A stretch of 64,000 nt of DNA from Caballeronia sp. SEWSISQ10-4 2 (GCF_030464885.1 NZ_JALPRJ010000001.1:1-64000), one strand, 5' to 3'. Numbered from the stretch's first letter, positions 8,803 through 18,074 are shown. The notes: generated from the sequence alone by a model not told the origin. Numbers and translations are program-made.

Positions 8803-9951
8803 ATGAATCGGATCACAGCGATCTCAGGCGTTCTCGTAGCTGCGCTCGCTTCAACGTGGTGTAGTGCGGCCCGCGCCCAGAGTGTCACGCTATACGGAAT
8901 CATCGATACGGGCATTGAATATGTGAATCACGCGAACCCAGCGGGCGGTTCGCTCGTGCGGATGCCAGGCACCACGGGCGAGCTACCCTCACGGTGGGGC
9001 GTGAAAGGCTCGGAGCCGCTCGGCGACGGCTACAACGCGGTGTTCACACTCGAAAGCGGTTTTGCAACCGGCACGGGCAGCCTCAATCAGGGTGGCCGGT
9101 TGTTCGGCAGACAAGCCTTTGTCGGGATTGACGGTCCGCTCGGTGCGTTGACCTTCGGTCGGCAGTATTCAATGTTGTTCTGGTCGCTGCAACCCGCTGA
9201 TCTCGTTGGCACCAACATCTATGGACTGGCCTCGCTCGATGCATGGATTGCGAATCCTCGCAGCGACAATACGGTCGTTTATCAGAAGCACGTTGGAGGT
9301 CTGACGGTCGGCGCAAGCTACTCGTTCGGTCGCGACGCGTCGCCGGCAAACGGATTCAATACACCCGGAGAGGGGACGTGCGCAGGTAGTATTCCCGGCA
9401 ATGCCGCGGCATGCCGGGAATGGTCGCTCCTGCTGAAATACGACACCAGCAACTGGGGCGCCGCTGCGAGCTACGACCGTCAGAATGGTGGTCCAGGTGC
9501 CGCGGCCAGCCTGTTCAACGGCCTGACACCCGTTGCTTTGACCAGCAGCGGCAATCGGGACGCGCGTCTGGTGCTGGACGGGTATGCGAAGGTGGGCAAG
9601 TTCACCTTCGGGGCAGTATGGCTGAATCGTCACGTGAACTCAGCCTCAACGACAACACCCACCATTACGTCGAATCAATATGCGCTGGAGGCGGACTATC
9701 AGATGTCGCCGGCCCTGTTTTTTGACATGCTGCTGCAGCGGATTATCGATCGCCAGCAAGATACGCGAGCAAGCATGGAAGTGGCCCGCGCCACCTACCT
9801 TTTGTCGCCACGCACGGCAGTGTATGCGCAACTTGGTTTTCTGCAGAACAGCGCTAAAGCCGCTTATTCCGTAAGCGGCGGCGGAGCGTCCACGCCAGGC
9901 AAAGGGATGAGTCAGGCGGGCAGCATGCTTGGCATCCGGCACTCGTTCTAG
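8803..9951 (+). CDS. Gram-negative porin (general diffusion type)
   Basis: 382 residues. ATG at 8803, with GGAGAC four bases upstream, is preferred over an in-frame ATG 12 bases earlier. Signal peptide is residues 1-26 (AARA before QSVTLYGIIDTG). The QSVTLYG start, RLFGRQAFVGI segment and C-terminal GIRHSF with terminal Phe are porin hallmarks. It differs clearly from the porin at 4235. It is divergent in direction from the VOC-MFS-GST operon and has operator copy A upstream, so it probably admits the substrate of the 10-20 kb pathway. Confidence 0.93.
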   Translation: MNRITAISGVLVAALASTWCSAARAQSVTLYGIIDTGIEYVNHANPAGGSLVRMPGTTGELPSRWGVKGSEPLGDGYNAVFTLESGFATGTGSLNQGGRLFGRQAFVGIDGPLGALTFGRQYSMLFWSLQPADLVGTNIYGLASLDAWIANPRSDNTVVYQKHVGGLTVGASYSFGRDASPANGFNTPGEGTCAGSIPGNAAACREWSLLLKYDTSNWGAAASYDRQNGGPGAAASLFNGLTPVALTSSGNRDARLVLDGYAKVGKFTFGAVWLNRHVNSASTTTPTITSNQYALEADYQMSPALFFDMLLQRIIDRQQDTRASMEVARATYLLSPRTAVYAQLGFLQNSAKAAYSVSGGGASTPGKGMSQAGSMLGIRHSF

Positions 9952-10019
9952 CCGCTCCCCGATGAACGGCCGCCTGCTCGATTGTTTTAAGGCTGGCCGT
10001 TCTGATGCAAACCTTCCGG

Positions 10020-10988
10020 CTACTCCGGAATGCTGGCCAGTTCGGGATCGATCTCGGCCAGCAGCCTCACATCTTCCTCGGGATGCTTGATCAGAAACTC
10101 CGGCAGATTCGCAACCCAATGCTGATTTGCAAACGGCGGGTTCCATGTCCTCGGTTGCCAGCGATCGTCCAGACAGTCGGTATCGGCCGAATACTCCGCC
10201 TCACCGCCTGCTGGATTGTTGATGTAAGCGTAAATCGTCGAAGAAAGCCGGTGTCGCCCGAGCCCCAGGTTGCTCGTCCAGCCCGTGCGTTGCATATGAT
10301 TCGCACCAGCCACAAGCTCATCCAGATTTTCTACCCCGAACGAGATATGGACAAATCGGGCGCGCGTGTCTTTTAGCCAGAACAGGTTGTGATGATCGGA
10401 CCGTCCGTCGGCTCGAAGAAATATGCCGCGATCGCGCGAAACATCCGTTACGCGAAACTTAAGTCGATCCCGATAGAACCGGGCCGCCTTCTCGTAATCC
10501 GGGCAGGCAAAGACGACATGATGGATGAGCTGAGGCGCCGCCCGCTTGAACCATTTACGGTGGCGATTCCAGCGCAGCGAGCGGCCAGGCGAGTTGACCA
10601 GCTCCTCGTCCGAAATCAGCGGTTGGCGCTCGAAAAGACCAAACCCGATTGACAACCCCGCATCGTCGAGACAATAAATCCGCCCGTTAGCGTCTTTTTC
10701 GACGGCACGGTCGCGACGCAGGTCAGCCTCGATCGCGTCGAGGCTTTCCTGGCTATCGACTCCCCAGATAACCTGCCGGACACCCGGACCCGAACCGAAA
10801 GACGGCGGCAGCGAGGAATCTGCACTTTGCCGCAGAACCACGTTCGAACCTTCGCGTAGTTTGTACTCTACGGCATCGGTATCTTCTTCGGTATCTCCTC
10901 TCACCAGGCCAAAATCATCGAAGAACTGTGTGCAGCGCGCCATATCGTCGACGCCGAACACCACTGTTTGCACACCCAATATAGCCAT
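10020..10988 (-). CDS. VOC-superfamily protein, probable extradiol ring-cleavage dioxygenase
   Basis: 322 residues, start ATG at 10986-10988 preceded by GGAGATAAAA. Two vicinal-oxygen-chelate domains are visible: a degenerate N-terminal one (5-120) and a catalytic C-terminal one (about 152-270). By comparison with BphC-type extradiol dioxygenases the Fe(II) ligands would be His156/157 (IHHVVF), His214 (VHISFG) and Glu263/265 (GGEAEY). His199/200, His246 and Tyr253/255 (RHRLSSTIYAY) would be the acid-base residues. It is last in the operon GST-MFS-VOC. The expected reaction is O2-dependent meta cleavage of a catechol-like intermediate. Confidence 0.87.
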   Translation of the reverse strand: MAILGVQTVVFGVDDMARCTQFFDDFGLVRGDTEEDTDAVEYKLREGSNVVLRQSADSSLPPSFGSGPGVRQVIWGVDSQESLDAIEADLRRDRAVEKDANGRIYCLDDAGLSIGFGLFERQPLISDEELVNSPGRSLRWNRHRKWFKRAAPQLIHHVVFACPDYEKAARFYRDRLKFRVTDVSRDRGIFLRADGRSDHHNLFWLKDTRARFVHISFGVENLDELVAGANHMQRTGWTSNLGLGRHRLSSTIYAYINNPAGGEAEYSADTDCLDDRWQPRTWNPPFANQHWVANLPEFLIKHPEEDVRLLAEIDPELASIPE

Positions 10989-11065
10989 TTTTATCTCCAT
11001 TCAATAAAGCGAAAAAGCCGCTTATTCCAATTCTCCGAAGCGGCCACGCTGTCGCAAAGACAGCT

Positions 11066-12493
11066 TCAAACGGAGATTTCTTCGAGAATGCGGCCCTTGG
11101 TTTCGATCGCGGCAACGGCAACCGTCAGGCCACCGATCAATCCCATCGCGGCAAGGAAGAGAAACACCGCACCAACGCCGATGTGGCTAAGGAGTGCTCC
11201 AATCACAAGCGGACTCACCACCTGGGCGACACGCAGCCAGGCCATGGCCGCGCCTGCACCTAGCGCCCGCATTCGGGTCGGATAAATTTCAGTGGCATAG
11301 GTATGGATACTACCGAGCCCGATTGCGAGCAGGTAGTTGCTCACCGTCAGCAACGACACCACCGCGAGCATCGGCACCTGGCCGGCCAACCCCAGCGCGA
11401 TCAGCGGCACGGCGCTGCCGAACAACGACAACATGAAAGTGCGGCGACGGCCGATGCTGTCGATCACGAGAACGCTCGTAATGGCACCAGACAGGCCCGC
11501 GATGCCCAGCACACTGCTCAGCAGGAACGTGTTGGTAAGAGTGACGTGATAGACGGTCTTGTAGATCGTCGGCAGCCAGGTGATCAGCGCATTGCCACAT
11601 GCGGACATGCAGAACATCAGAACCCAGATGCAGACGGTACGAACCGCGTAGCCGTTGCGGAATAGATCCGCGAATCGGCCGTGTCGCCGTATCGGATGAA
11701 GTGTGAGCGGGCCGACCGCCGGAAGGGTTCGCGTGCCCTGCTTCGATATGGCCGCCTCGATACGCTCCGTGGCCGCGGTGGCCTCATCGATCCTGCCTCG
11801 CAACGCGAGCCATCGCGGCGATTCCGGGACCACGCCGCCAATCACAAATATCAGCAAGCCCGGCAGCGCGCCCAGGTAGAACATCGATTTCCAGCCAAAC
11901 TGCGGAATCAGCCAGACCGCGGCGAATGACGTCAGAAAAAGACCCGCGGCGAATATGCTCTGTAACGAACTGATAACGCGGCCACGAAAACGGGCCGGTG
12001 TTAGTTCGTTGACCAAGGTGGCGGCAACCGGCACTTCGCCACCGAGCCCCAGTCCCTGGATCAGGCGCAGGATAACGAAGGTCATGTAGCTGCCGGCGAA
12101 GGCGGTCGCCAGGCTAAGAACGGCCATGATGCCCAGCGCGAGACGCAGTACGCGAAGGCGCCCGAAGCGTTCCGACAACCAGCTCAAGCCGATCGCTCCG
12201 ACGATCTGCCCGAGATACCCGATGGAAAAAACCAGACCGACCTGACCCGGGGAAAAGTGCCAGAGTTCGATCAGTACAGGCAGCACGAGCGCAATGGCCA
12301 GCGAGTCGAACGCATCGAGCAGATGCGCGATACCGACCACGGTAACCAGGCGCACATGCCAGGAGGAGAACGGCAGTCGCTCGATACGTGCGGTGATCTC
12401 TGCCGCAGCGGCCGCATGATTGGCATCGGCCGCTGTTGCCGGCGAATGGGTTGCATGCTCCTCAGTGGGAACGATTGCTTTTACCGTCAACAC
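11066..12493 (-). CDS. MFS transporter (aromatic acid/sugar porter-like)
   Basis: 475 residues with 12 predicted membrane helices. The loop motif SWLSERFGRLRVLRL (motif A, residues about 105-119) and RLIQGLGLGGEVPVAATLVNE (TM4 region) with PESPRWLALRG before the central loop place it with the AAHS and sugar-porter branches. The N terminus has a 45-residue cytoplasmic tail rich in Ala and Thr. It is the middle gene of the GST-MFS-VOC operon, 75 bp after GST. It probably takes up the aromatic substrate with protons. Confidence 0.92.
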   Translation of the reverse strand: MLTVKAIVPTEEHATHSPATAADANHAAAAAEITARIERLPFSSWHVRLVTVVGIAHLLDAFDSLAIALVLPVLIELWHFSPGQVGLVFSIGYLGQIVGAIGLSWLSERFGRLRVLRLALGIMAVLSLATAFAGSYMTFVILRLIQGLGLGGEVPVAATLVNELTPARFRGRVISSLQSIFAAGLFLTSFAAVWLIPQFGWKSMFYLGALPGLLIFVIGGVVPESPRWLALRGRIDEATAATERIEAAISKQGTRTLPAVGPLTLHPIRRHGRFADLFRNGYAVRTVCIWVLMFCMSACGNALITWLPTIYKTVYHVTLTNTFLLSSVLGIAGLSGAITSVLVIDSIGRRRTFMLSLFGSAVPLIALGLAGQVPMLAVVSLLTVSNYLLAIGLGSIHTYATEIYPTRMRALGAGAAMAWLRVAQVVSPLVIGALLSHIGVGAVFLFLAAMGLIGGLTVAVAAIETKGRILEEISV

Positions 12494-12568
12494 GTCAAGT
12501 CTCCTGATATCGTCTGCCCGTCGACGAGGGCAGTTATTATTGAACGTCGATTCCGACGATGAATGAAT

Positions 12569-13357
12569 CTAAGCTTGTCCCACCATGCGGCCGATGTCTG
12601 GCCAGGGATCGACGGAAATCTCTTCGAACGGCGCCCGATCCACCGCCGCCATGCTGCTGACGATTGCGCGCTCGACCGCCGGACGCTTTCGCATGCGCTC
12701 GTACCATGCCGCCACATGAGGATAGGAATGCCACATTGGCGCGAGGCGCAACATGTCCAGACGGATCACATAGGGTATGACCGCGATATCCGCGAGCGAG
12801 AATTTGTCGCCGGCCAGAAAGTCATGATCGAGCGTTGCACGTTCGATCCACTGCAATAGCTTGATGAAATGCCCAACTGCCTCGACACAGAATTTCGAGT
12901 CCATGCCTTGGGCTATCACATCGCGCTTGTAGTCGGAACGCTTCTGGTTCGGTGCGCCCGATAGATAGCTTTCGCGGTTGACCGGATCCATTTTCTGGAA
13001 GCGTGTCCGGAATGCGATAGCAAAAGTCAGCACAGTGCACGCGTTATGCACGTACTCGTCAATGAACTTGTTGAATAGCCGCACGGTAACGCGATCCATC
13101 GGGTCTTCCGGCATCAACCGCACGTCAGGAAAACAATCCTCCAGATAGTAGAGGATGACCGACGATTCGATGACGGGCTGTCCGTCATGGATCAACGTCG
13201 GAACCACCCCGTTCGGATTGAGCTTGAGATAGGCCTCGTCGAACTGGTCGCCACGTAAGGTCATCTGATGGCTTTCCCAATCCAGTTCCTTTTCTGCCAG
13301 TTCGATCCTGACTTTCTGGGCGCAGACGGAGTTCACCGTGTGATAAAGCTCGAGCAT
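12569..13357 (-). CDS. Glutathione S-transferase family protein
   Basis: 262 residues. The N-terminal thioredoxin-like domain (1-80) has LYHTVNSVCAQKVRIELAEK with a Ser/Cys pair at the catalytic helix start and the cis-Pro and GSH-binding segments NGVVPTL and ESSVIL. The C-terminal helical domain follows. In a ring-cleavage cluster such a protein could be a GSH-dependent isomerase (maleylpyruvate isomerase-like) or detoxify quinones. It heads the minus-strand operon and has operator copy B upstream. A TTTCTCTCC tract (GGAGAGAAA on the coding strand) gives its ribosome binding site. Confidence 0.92.
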   Translation of the reverse strand: MLELYHTVNSVCAQKVRIELAEKELDWESHQMTLRGDQFDEAYLKLNPNGVVPTLIHDGQPVIESSVILYYLEDCFPDVRLMPEDPMDRVTVRLFNKFIDEYVHNACTVLTFAIAFRTRFQKMDPVNRESYLSGAPNQKRSDYKRDVIAQGMDSKFCVEAVGHFIKLLQWIERATLDHDFLAGDKFSLADIAVIPYVIRLDMLRLAPMWHSYPHVAAWYERMRKRPAVERAIVSSMAAVDRAPFEEISVDPWPDIGRMVGQA

Positions 13358-13397
13358 TGACTTTCTCTCCTATCCGCTGAACACTGTCAATGATTTA

Positions 13398-13415
13398 ATT
13401 CCCATTTATGGGAAA
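13398..13415. promoter_or_regulatory. Operator copy B: ATTCC-N8-GGAAA
   Basis: ATTCC at 13398-13402, eight bases, GGAAA at 13411-13415. The arms extend to AATTCCCA / TGGGAAAT with one mismatch. It lies between the GST start (13357, minus) and the TetR start (13549, plus), where one site could repress both. Confidence 0.55.
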
Positions 13416-13548
13416 TGTCAATATGCTTCGACTACGGGTACCGCCAACCTCGTCCTCACTACAATCGCGGGTTGGGCATAATTCCGCTGAGATGCTCCAA
13501 TCCCCGAGTACGATTACCCTTCACCACCAGGAAAAGAACCACCCGGAT

Positions 13549-14265
13549 ATGCCAGCTCGAAAAACTGAAAAGACTCGACGCCCCCAGGGCCGCCCGTCCA
13601 CGTCTGGGGCCGTCGGCAAGGAAGCCATCCTGGCCGCGGCGCGGGAGACACTGAAAACCGTACCGCCGGGAGAGATCACGTTCCAGCAGGTAGCGCTGCT
13701 GGCAGGCATCGACAAGCGGTTGATCCGCTACTACTTCGGCCAGATGCCGGATCTTCTCAAGGTGGTCGCCATCCAGATCACGGAGGAACTGCGCAATCGC
13801 TTCATCGCCTCCAACGTCCGCGACGGTTCCGTCAGAGATCGCCTGCGTCTGCGCATCTCGATCTTTTTGGACTTTTTCGGGAGCAACCCGCACTATCATC
13901 GTCTGGTGGTCGACTATCTCTTCAACACGATCGGCCCCGAGCGTGATGCAGCGCTCGACAGGTTCCGGCATTCCATCGGCGAATTGCAGACGCTCCTGAG
14001 CGGTGAACATGCTACCGGACAAGCCTATCCACTAGACGCGCGGTTTATTCACGTTTCGATTGCTGCGCTTTGCGAATTCATGTTCAGCGCGAAACCTGTC
14101 TTCACTGCATTGTTCGGCAACGAAGTCGACGCCCCCGCATTCAAGGAACGATTTTGCGACTTCGTCACCGATCTGGTGATGGGCTCCGCCGCAATCAACG
14201 TAGCGGCGAGCGACAAAAGCACGGACAAGTTATCGGCAACCGCGCGAACGCCGCGCAAGAGATGA
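13549..14265 (+). CDS. TetR/AcrR-family transcriptional regulator
   Basis: 238 residues from the ATG at 13549; an upstream in-frame ATG at 13408 overlaps the operator, so is unlikely. Residues about 20-75 form the helix-turn-helix (KEAILAAARETL, FQQVALLAGIDKRLIRYYFGQ, with the family's YYxF motif). The rest is an all-helical ligand domain. The first 18 residues are basic (MPARKTEKTRRPQGRPS). It is divergent from the GST-MFS-VOC operon and is the only regulator inside the set, so is the best candidate to bind the four ATTCC-N8-GGAAT sites. Confidence 0.92.
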   Translation: MPARKTEKTRRPQGRPSTSGAVGKEAILAAARETLKTVPPGEITFQQVALLAGIDKRLIRYYFGQMPDLLKVVAIQITEELRNRFIASNVRDGSVRDRLRLRISIFLDFFGSNPHYHRLVVDYLFNTIGPERDAALDRFRHSIGELQTLLSGEHATGQAYPLDARFIHVSIAALCEFMFSAKPVFTALFGNEVDAPAFKERFCDFVTDLVMGSAAINVAASDKSTDKLSATARTPRKR

Positions 14266-14303
14266 CCAGTGAACCTGCTCCCTTCACCGTTCTCCGACAC
14301 TAT

Positions 14304-15467
14304 CTAGATCGGCTCCGCGAGGCGCCGTTCGTGCGGCCGCGGCTGCGGGTCCTGGAAGGCAGCGCGCATTCGCTCGTTGCGCAGTTCGCAAAGGACGGGG
14401 TCGTCGAGATTGCCGTCCTGTCCGATCTGGTGCGAGATGTCCTGCACGAATTTGCAACGCTCATAGCGGCGTTCCATGAACCTCGCGAGCGTTTTCTCCA
14501 CGCCCTCACCCTCCGAGATCAACTCCGCCAGCACGACGGCATCCTCGATCGCCATGGTCGCTCCCTGCGACACGTGTGGACCGGAGGCATGCGCGGCATC
14601 GCCGATTAGCAGCACACTGCCTCTGTACCAGGGCGATGGAATGATGACCTCCTCGATCGGACCATAGATGACGCGTGCCGGGTCTTCGATCTGTTCGCGG
14701 ATCTGTCTGACGAGAGGCGCAGTAAATGATTGCAGGCGTTCGCGCAGCAGGCGCGGAAGCTGATCGGCTTCGAACCGCGGATTGCCGGGTTCGTTGGTGA
14801 CCAGCAGGAGATACATCTGGTCCTTGGAGACTGGCATGATCCCCGCTTTAACCCCCACACCGAAATACATGATCTGATGGTCGATCTCAGCGGGTCGGGT
14901 GGTCGTAAAACGCCAGACACCGTGACCCGTGTATTGAGGGTCGAACTGATTACCGAATAGCAACGACCGGACCCGCGAGCGGATGCCGTCTGCCCCCACG
15001 ACGAGATCATATTTCTCCCGTGAACCATCGGTCAGAGTGACATCGACCTCGTCGCCGACCTGTTCAAGCGCCTGCACGCTCAACCCCAGCCGAATCCTCG
15101 CGCCAAGAGCCGTAGCCGTCTCCGTCAGGATGCGGTGCAGCGCCGTGCGCGGCAAACCGTTGACGGCCGGAATATCCGGACTGGCGATCCGCAGCAGCTT
15201 CATTCTGGCAATGAACTCGCCGTCACTGTCGTTCATCACGTAGTAGTCGATCTGAAGCCCTTCGGCGAGACAACGCTCCATCAGCCCAAGACCGTTCAAC
15301 GCACGCAGCGCATTACCGGGCTGGATGATGCCCACACCGTAGACGTTGTGTTCAGACTTGATCTCGACGATCTCAGCCTGAATTCCCCGGCGCCCCAATG
15401 CGACGGCCAATGACAGACCGCCGATACCTCCACCCACAATCAGCACCCGCCTAATCGGCTTCATCAT
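14304..15467 (-). CDS. FAD-dependent monooxygenase (aromatic hydroxylase type)
   Basis: 387 residues. The start is at 15467 (MMKPIRRV) or the next codon, preceded by AAGGAAAT; longer frames lack a site. GGGIGGL at 12-18 is the Rossmann FAD motif. VVGADGIRSRVRS is the DG motif and VLLIGDAAHASGPHVSQG the GD motif, so this is a class A (single-component) flavoprotein hydroxylase like salicylate or 6-hydroxynicotinate hydroxylase. It would insert oxygen into an aromatic ring using NAD(P)H, preparing it for the VOC dioxygenase. It is third in the operon hydrolase-cupin-monooxygenase. Its end faces the TetR end, 38 bp apart. Confidence 0.93.
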   Translation of the reverse strand: MMKPIRRVLIVGGGIGGLSLAVALGRRGIQAEIVEIKSEHNVYGVGIIQPGNALRALNGLGLMERCLAEGLQIDYYVMNDSDGEFIARMKLLRIASPDIPAVNGLPRTALHRILTETATALGARIRLGLSVQALEQVGDEVDVTLTDGSREKYDLVVGADGIRSRVRSLLFGNQFDPQYTGHGVWRFTTTRPAEIDHQIMYFGVGVKAGIMPVSKDQMYLLLVTNEPGNPRFEADQLPRLLRERLQSFTAPLVRQIREQIEDPARVIYGPIEEVIIPSPWYRGSVLLIGDAAHASGPHVSQGATMAIEDAVVLAELISEGEGVEKTLARFMERRYERCKFVQDISHQIGQDGNLDDPVLCELRNERMRAAFQDPQPRPHERRLAEPI

Positions 15468-15585
15468 ATTTCCTTTCATAGTGTTCAACTGCTGAGGATC
15501 TTCATTCATAAATTTGCGAATCATGCAGGCAGTGCGGCTGTGAATCACCGGCAGGTGACCAGTACCGACGACCGGTGTCTTTGCA

Positions 15586-16053
15586 TCATCCGACCGCGCT
15601 CATCGCGTCGCCCGCGATCGTCACCGGCGCGGCATCGATCAGGACAAAAGCAATGACACATGGCGCATCACCTCGATTGACCCAGTTGTGAATCGTGCCG
15701 CGCTGCACGAGCACGTCTCCAGCGCGCAGCACCACGGCCTCGTGATCGATTTCCATCGTGATCTCACCGGCGAGCACGATGGCGTAGTCGATCGAATCGG
15801 TCCGATGATTGCGCGGCGCGACACCCGGCGCGTATTCGATGACACGGAAGACCGAGCGCCCTTTCATCGCAGTGCCCACGATCTGTTTCGCTCCGTCGTT
15901 CGGGTCGTCGTTATCGGCCGGCAACGCTGCCGACCAGATATTGCAGACGGTGGCGCCTGGACGGAAGCTGACAACATCGTTAGACGGTTCGTCGATCAGG
16001 ATCGTGGCCTCGCCGTTCGGCTTGTGTCCGGTGACTACCCTTCGAATCTGCAT
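15586..16053 (-). CDS. Cupin-domain protein
   Basis: 155 residues, with AGAGGA seven bases before the ATG. One conserved cupin fold: motif 1 region GVAPRNHRTDSIDYAIVLAGEITMEI (His, Asp, Tyr in place of the usual HxH-E) and motif 2 region GDVLVQRGTIHNWVNRGDAPCV (with the His of motif 2). It resembles small cupins annotated near catabolic clusters. It could be a ring-cleavage, decarboxylating or sensing protein; metal binding is plausible but the ligand set is incomplete. The stop is 12 bp after the hydrolase stop, so it is in that operon. Confidence 0.9.
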   Translation of the reverse strand: MQIRRVVTGHKPNGEATILIDEPSNDVVSFRPGATVCNIWSAALPADNDDPNDGAKQIVGTAMKGRSVFRVIEYAPGVAPRNHRTDSIDYAIVLAGEITMEIDHEAVVLRAGDVLVQRGTIHNWVNRGDAPCVIAFVLIDAAPVTIAGDAMSAVG

Positions 16054-16065
16054 CGCCTGGTCCTC

Positions 16066-17805
16066 TCAATCGTTAGCGCTGGGGATATGGGGAAGCGTCA
16101 GATAGGACGCACGAGTCCCGCCGGTCAGAATGCGAGTGCTGCCATGGAAGGTGGCGCCGCCGCGGTCGGATGCGTGCTTGTGCAGAATCCGGCCCGGAAT
16201 GTCGGGGAACTCGAAATCCTTGCCCATAATGGTCAACACCAATCGATAGCCCTTCGGAAAGACCATCGACGTTGGCCAGATCTCGACGTCCACTTCATAG
16301 AACTCACCCGGCACCAACGGCTCGACCCGGTCATGAGCATGGAAGGGACGTAGCGCATTGCTCCGCTGTGGATCGAGCCTGCGATGCGACACGCGCAGCC
16401 AGCCGCGCGACACGGGAGACGCTTCGTGCGCACCATTGATGACGAGCTCCTTGCCGGCTTCATCGACGATTCGCAAGACGGCAAACAGGTCCATGTCTTC
16501 CGTCGACGATGACACCCAGAGATGGGCCGTGATGAAGCCGGTAAATTCGGTATCGACTTCAAAGGGTGCTGTCGTGAAGCTCACCCCGTCCCCCATCGCG
16601 TCGAAGATCGCGCTGCACTCCTCTGCAGGACAATCGGTGGAGAGCATGCCCGACGAGACGTCGAGGTAGTGGCGCGTGAGTTGTGTCTCCGGCAGTGGGA
16701 ACGACGACGCTGTGTGCACCCGATCGCCTCGTGGATCGCGCACAACGATCCGCACTTCAGGCTCGTTCTGCCAGCCGTTCTGCTCATCGCGCAAAAAATG
16801 GTTGAAGAAGCGTTTCTGCATGGCGACGTATTCGGGAAGATAGAACCCCTCCCAGTGCTTCCCGACGTGCAGGGAGAGCCACTTCTGCTGCGAACCCGTT
16901 CCGAGAAAACCCTCGATGTTTCCGCGTAGATGCATGCCGGGACCGCCCCAGTTGCCGGCCGACAGCACCGGCACCTCGATACGATCGAGCACCGGCGTTC
17001 GTTCACGCCACCAGGCGCTATCCAGCGAGTGCCGCAGAATATCGGCGACGTAGTCAGTGCGATTGGCATTGAGCTCCTGTTCACTCAATGCCTCTTCGCC
17101 GGTGACACGCTTGCCGGACTCCCGTTCCCGATGCGGCGAGGCGCCGTTGCCGTGCTGCACGGCGAGACATTGCTTCGGCCACCAGTAATTAGCGAAACCG
17201 CTGCTCAGGATGCCGCCGTGATGCGTGCTGTCGCGGTAGTAGTCGGTATAACCCTCCCAAGGGCAGATCGCTGCCAGATGTGGCGGCCTCAACGTCGCGA
17301 CGCGCCACTGCGTCACGGCGTAGTAGGAAATACCCAGCAAGCCGATTTTGCCGTTCGACCAGGATTGCCGGGCCGCCCATTCGATAGCGTCGTAGTAGTC
17401 CACGATCTCGCGCGGCGAGCGAGGATCCAGGTAGCCGGGCGACTTTCCGCTTCCCCGCGAATCGATCTGGATGATCACAAAACCGTCCGGAACCCAACGT
17501 TCAGGATCGGCTGTTTCCCAACGAAGATATTTGCCTGTGGAACCGTTGCTGCAGAGATCCGGATATACGCCGATTAGCTGATCCCATTGCGTCTTGAAGC
17601 CGTCCTCGAAATGGAGATCCTTGCCGTATACGCCCTGCGCCATGATCACGGGAAAGTTGCCTTCTGCATCCGGACGGAATACGTTCGCACGCAGAACGAG
17701 CCCGTCGCTTACGGGAATGGGAACGTCCTGTTCGAAGATCACGCCGTAGGAATTTTTCTGATCCAACTCGCTTCGTTCCAATCCTGTTTCTTCAGTCATC
17801 CTCAT
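16066..17805 (-). CDS. CocE/NonD (X-Pro dipeptidyl-peptidase S15) family hydrolase
   Basis: 579 residues. The ATG at 17805 has GGTGGAG upstream at six-base spacing; a frame reaching 17844 has none. The N-terminal alpha/beta-hydrolase domain carries the oxyanion segment MAQGVYGK, IDSRGSGKSPG and the nucleophile motif GISYYA with Ser160. The C-terminal jelly-roll (from about 345) has the expected FITAHLWVSSSTEDMDLFAVL. Family members cut esters (cocaine esterase), amides and acyl groups. First in the operon with the cupin and monooxygenase, it probably releases an aromatic acid or alcohol from an ester. Operator copy C is 122 bp upstream. Confidence 0.93.
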   Translation of the reverse strand: MRMTEETGLERSELDQKNSYGVIFEQDVPIPVSDGLVLRANVFRPDAEGNFPVIMAQGVYGKDLHFEDGFKTQWDQLIGVYPDLCSNGSTGKYLRWETADPERWVPDGFVIIQIDSRGSGKSPGYLDPRSPREIVDYYDAIEWAARQSWSNGKIGLLGISYYAVTQWRVATLRPPHLAAICPWEGYTDYYRDSTHHGGILSSGFANYWWPKQCLAVQHGNGASPHRERESGKRVTGEEALSEQELNANRTDYVADILRHSLDSAWWRERTPVLDRIEVPVLSAGNWGGPGMHLRGNIEGFLGTGSQQKWLSLHVGKHWEGFYLPEYVAMQKRFFNHFLRDEQNGWQNEPEVRIVVRDPRGDRVHTASSFPLPETQLTRHYLDVSSGMLSTDCPAEECSAIFDAMGDGVSFTTAPFEVDTEFTGFITAHLWVSSSTEDMDLFAVLRIVDEAGKELVINGAHEASPVSRGWLRVSHRRLDPQRSNALRPFHAHDRVEPLVPGEFYEVDVEIWPTSMVFPKGYRLVLTIMGKDFEFPDIPGRILHKHASDRGGATFHGSTRILTGGTRASYLTLPHIPSAND

Positions 17806-17926
17806 CCTTATCTCCACCTCTTTGCACTGGACCGATGCCTTCATCGGTCGCTTTTCTGAACAGCCCGGAACACGTAGCCCATCCAGACCGTGGACGACAC
17901 CGATCGCCCATGCTTTCGTGCAATAT

Positions 17927-17944
17927 ATTCCCCATAATGGGAAT
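17927..17944. promoter_or_regulatory. Operator copy C: ATTCC-N8-GGAAT
   Basis: Perfect inverted repeat; arms extend to ATATTCCC (17925-17932) and GGGAATAT (17939-17946) around CATAAT. This is the most symmetric of the four copies. It sits upstream of the minus-strand hydrolase operon. Confidence 0.6.
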
Positions 17945-18056
17945 ATGTCAAGACGGTACTCACCTCCTTCGGTGACTGTCCTGCCTCACGGAACAACAGC
18001 CTCGAAGGCGAAAAGAAATGCGACTTCCACGGAAGTCTTTGGATTTCAGTTGAAAT

Positions 18057-18074
18057 ATTCCTATTTTTAGGAAT
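18057..18074. promoter_or_regulatory. Operator copy D: ATTCC-N8-GGAAT
   Basis: ATTCC, TATTTTTA, GGAAT, 47 bp before the start of the FMN reductase gene, where a repressor would overlap the promoter or early transcript. Copies C and D are 130 bp apart, in the same divergent space. Confidence 0.58.
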
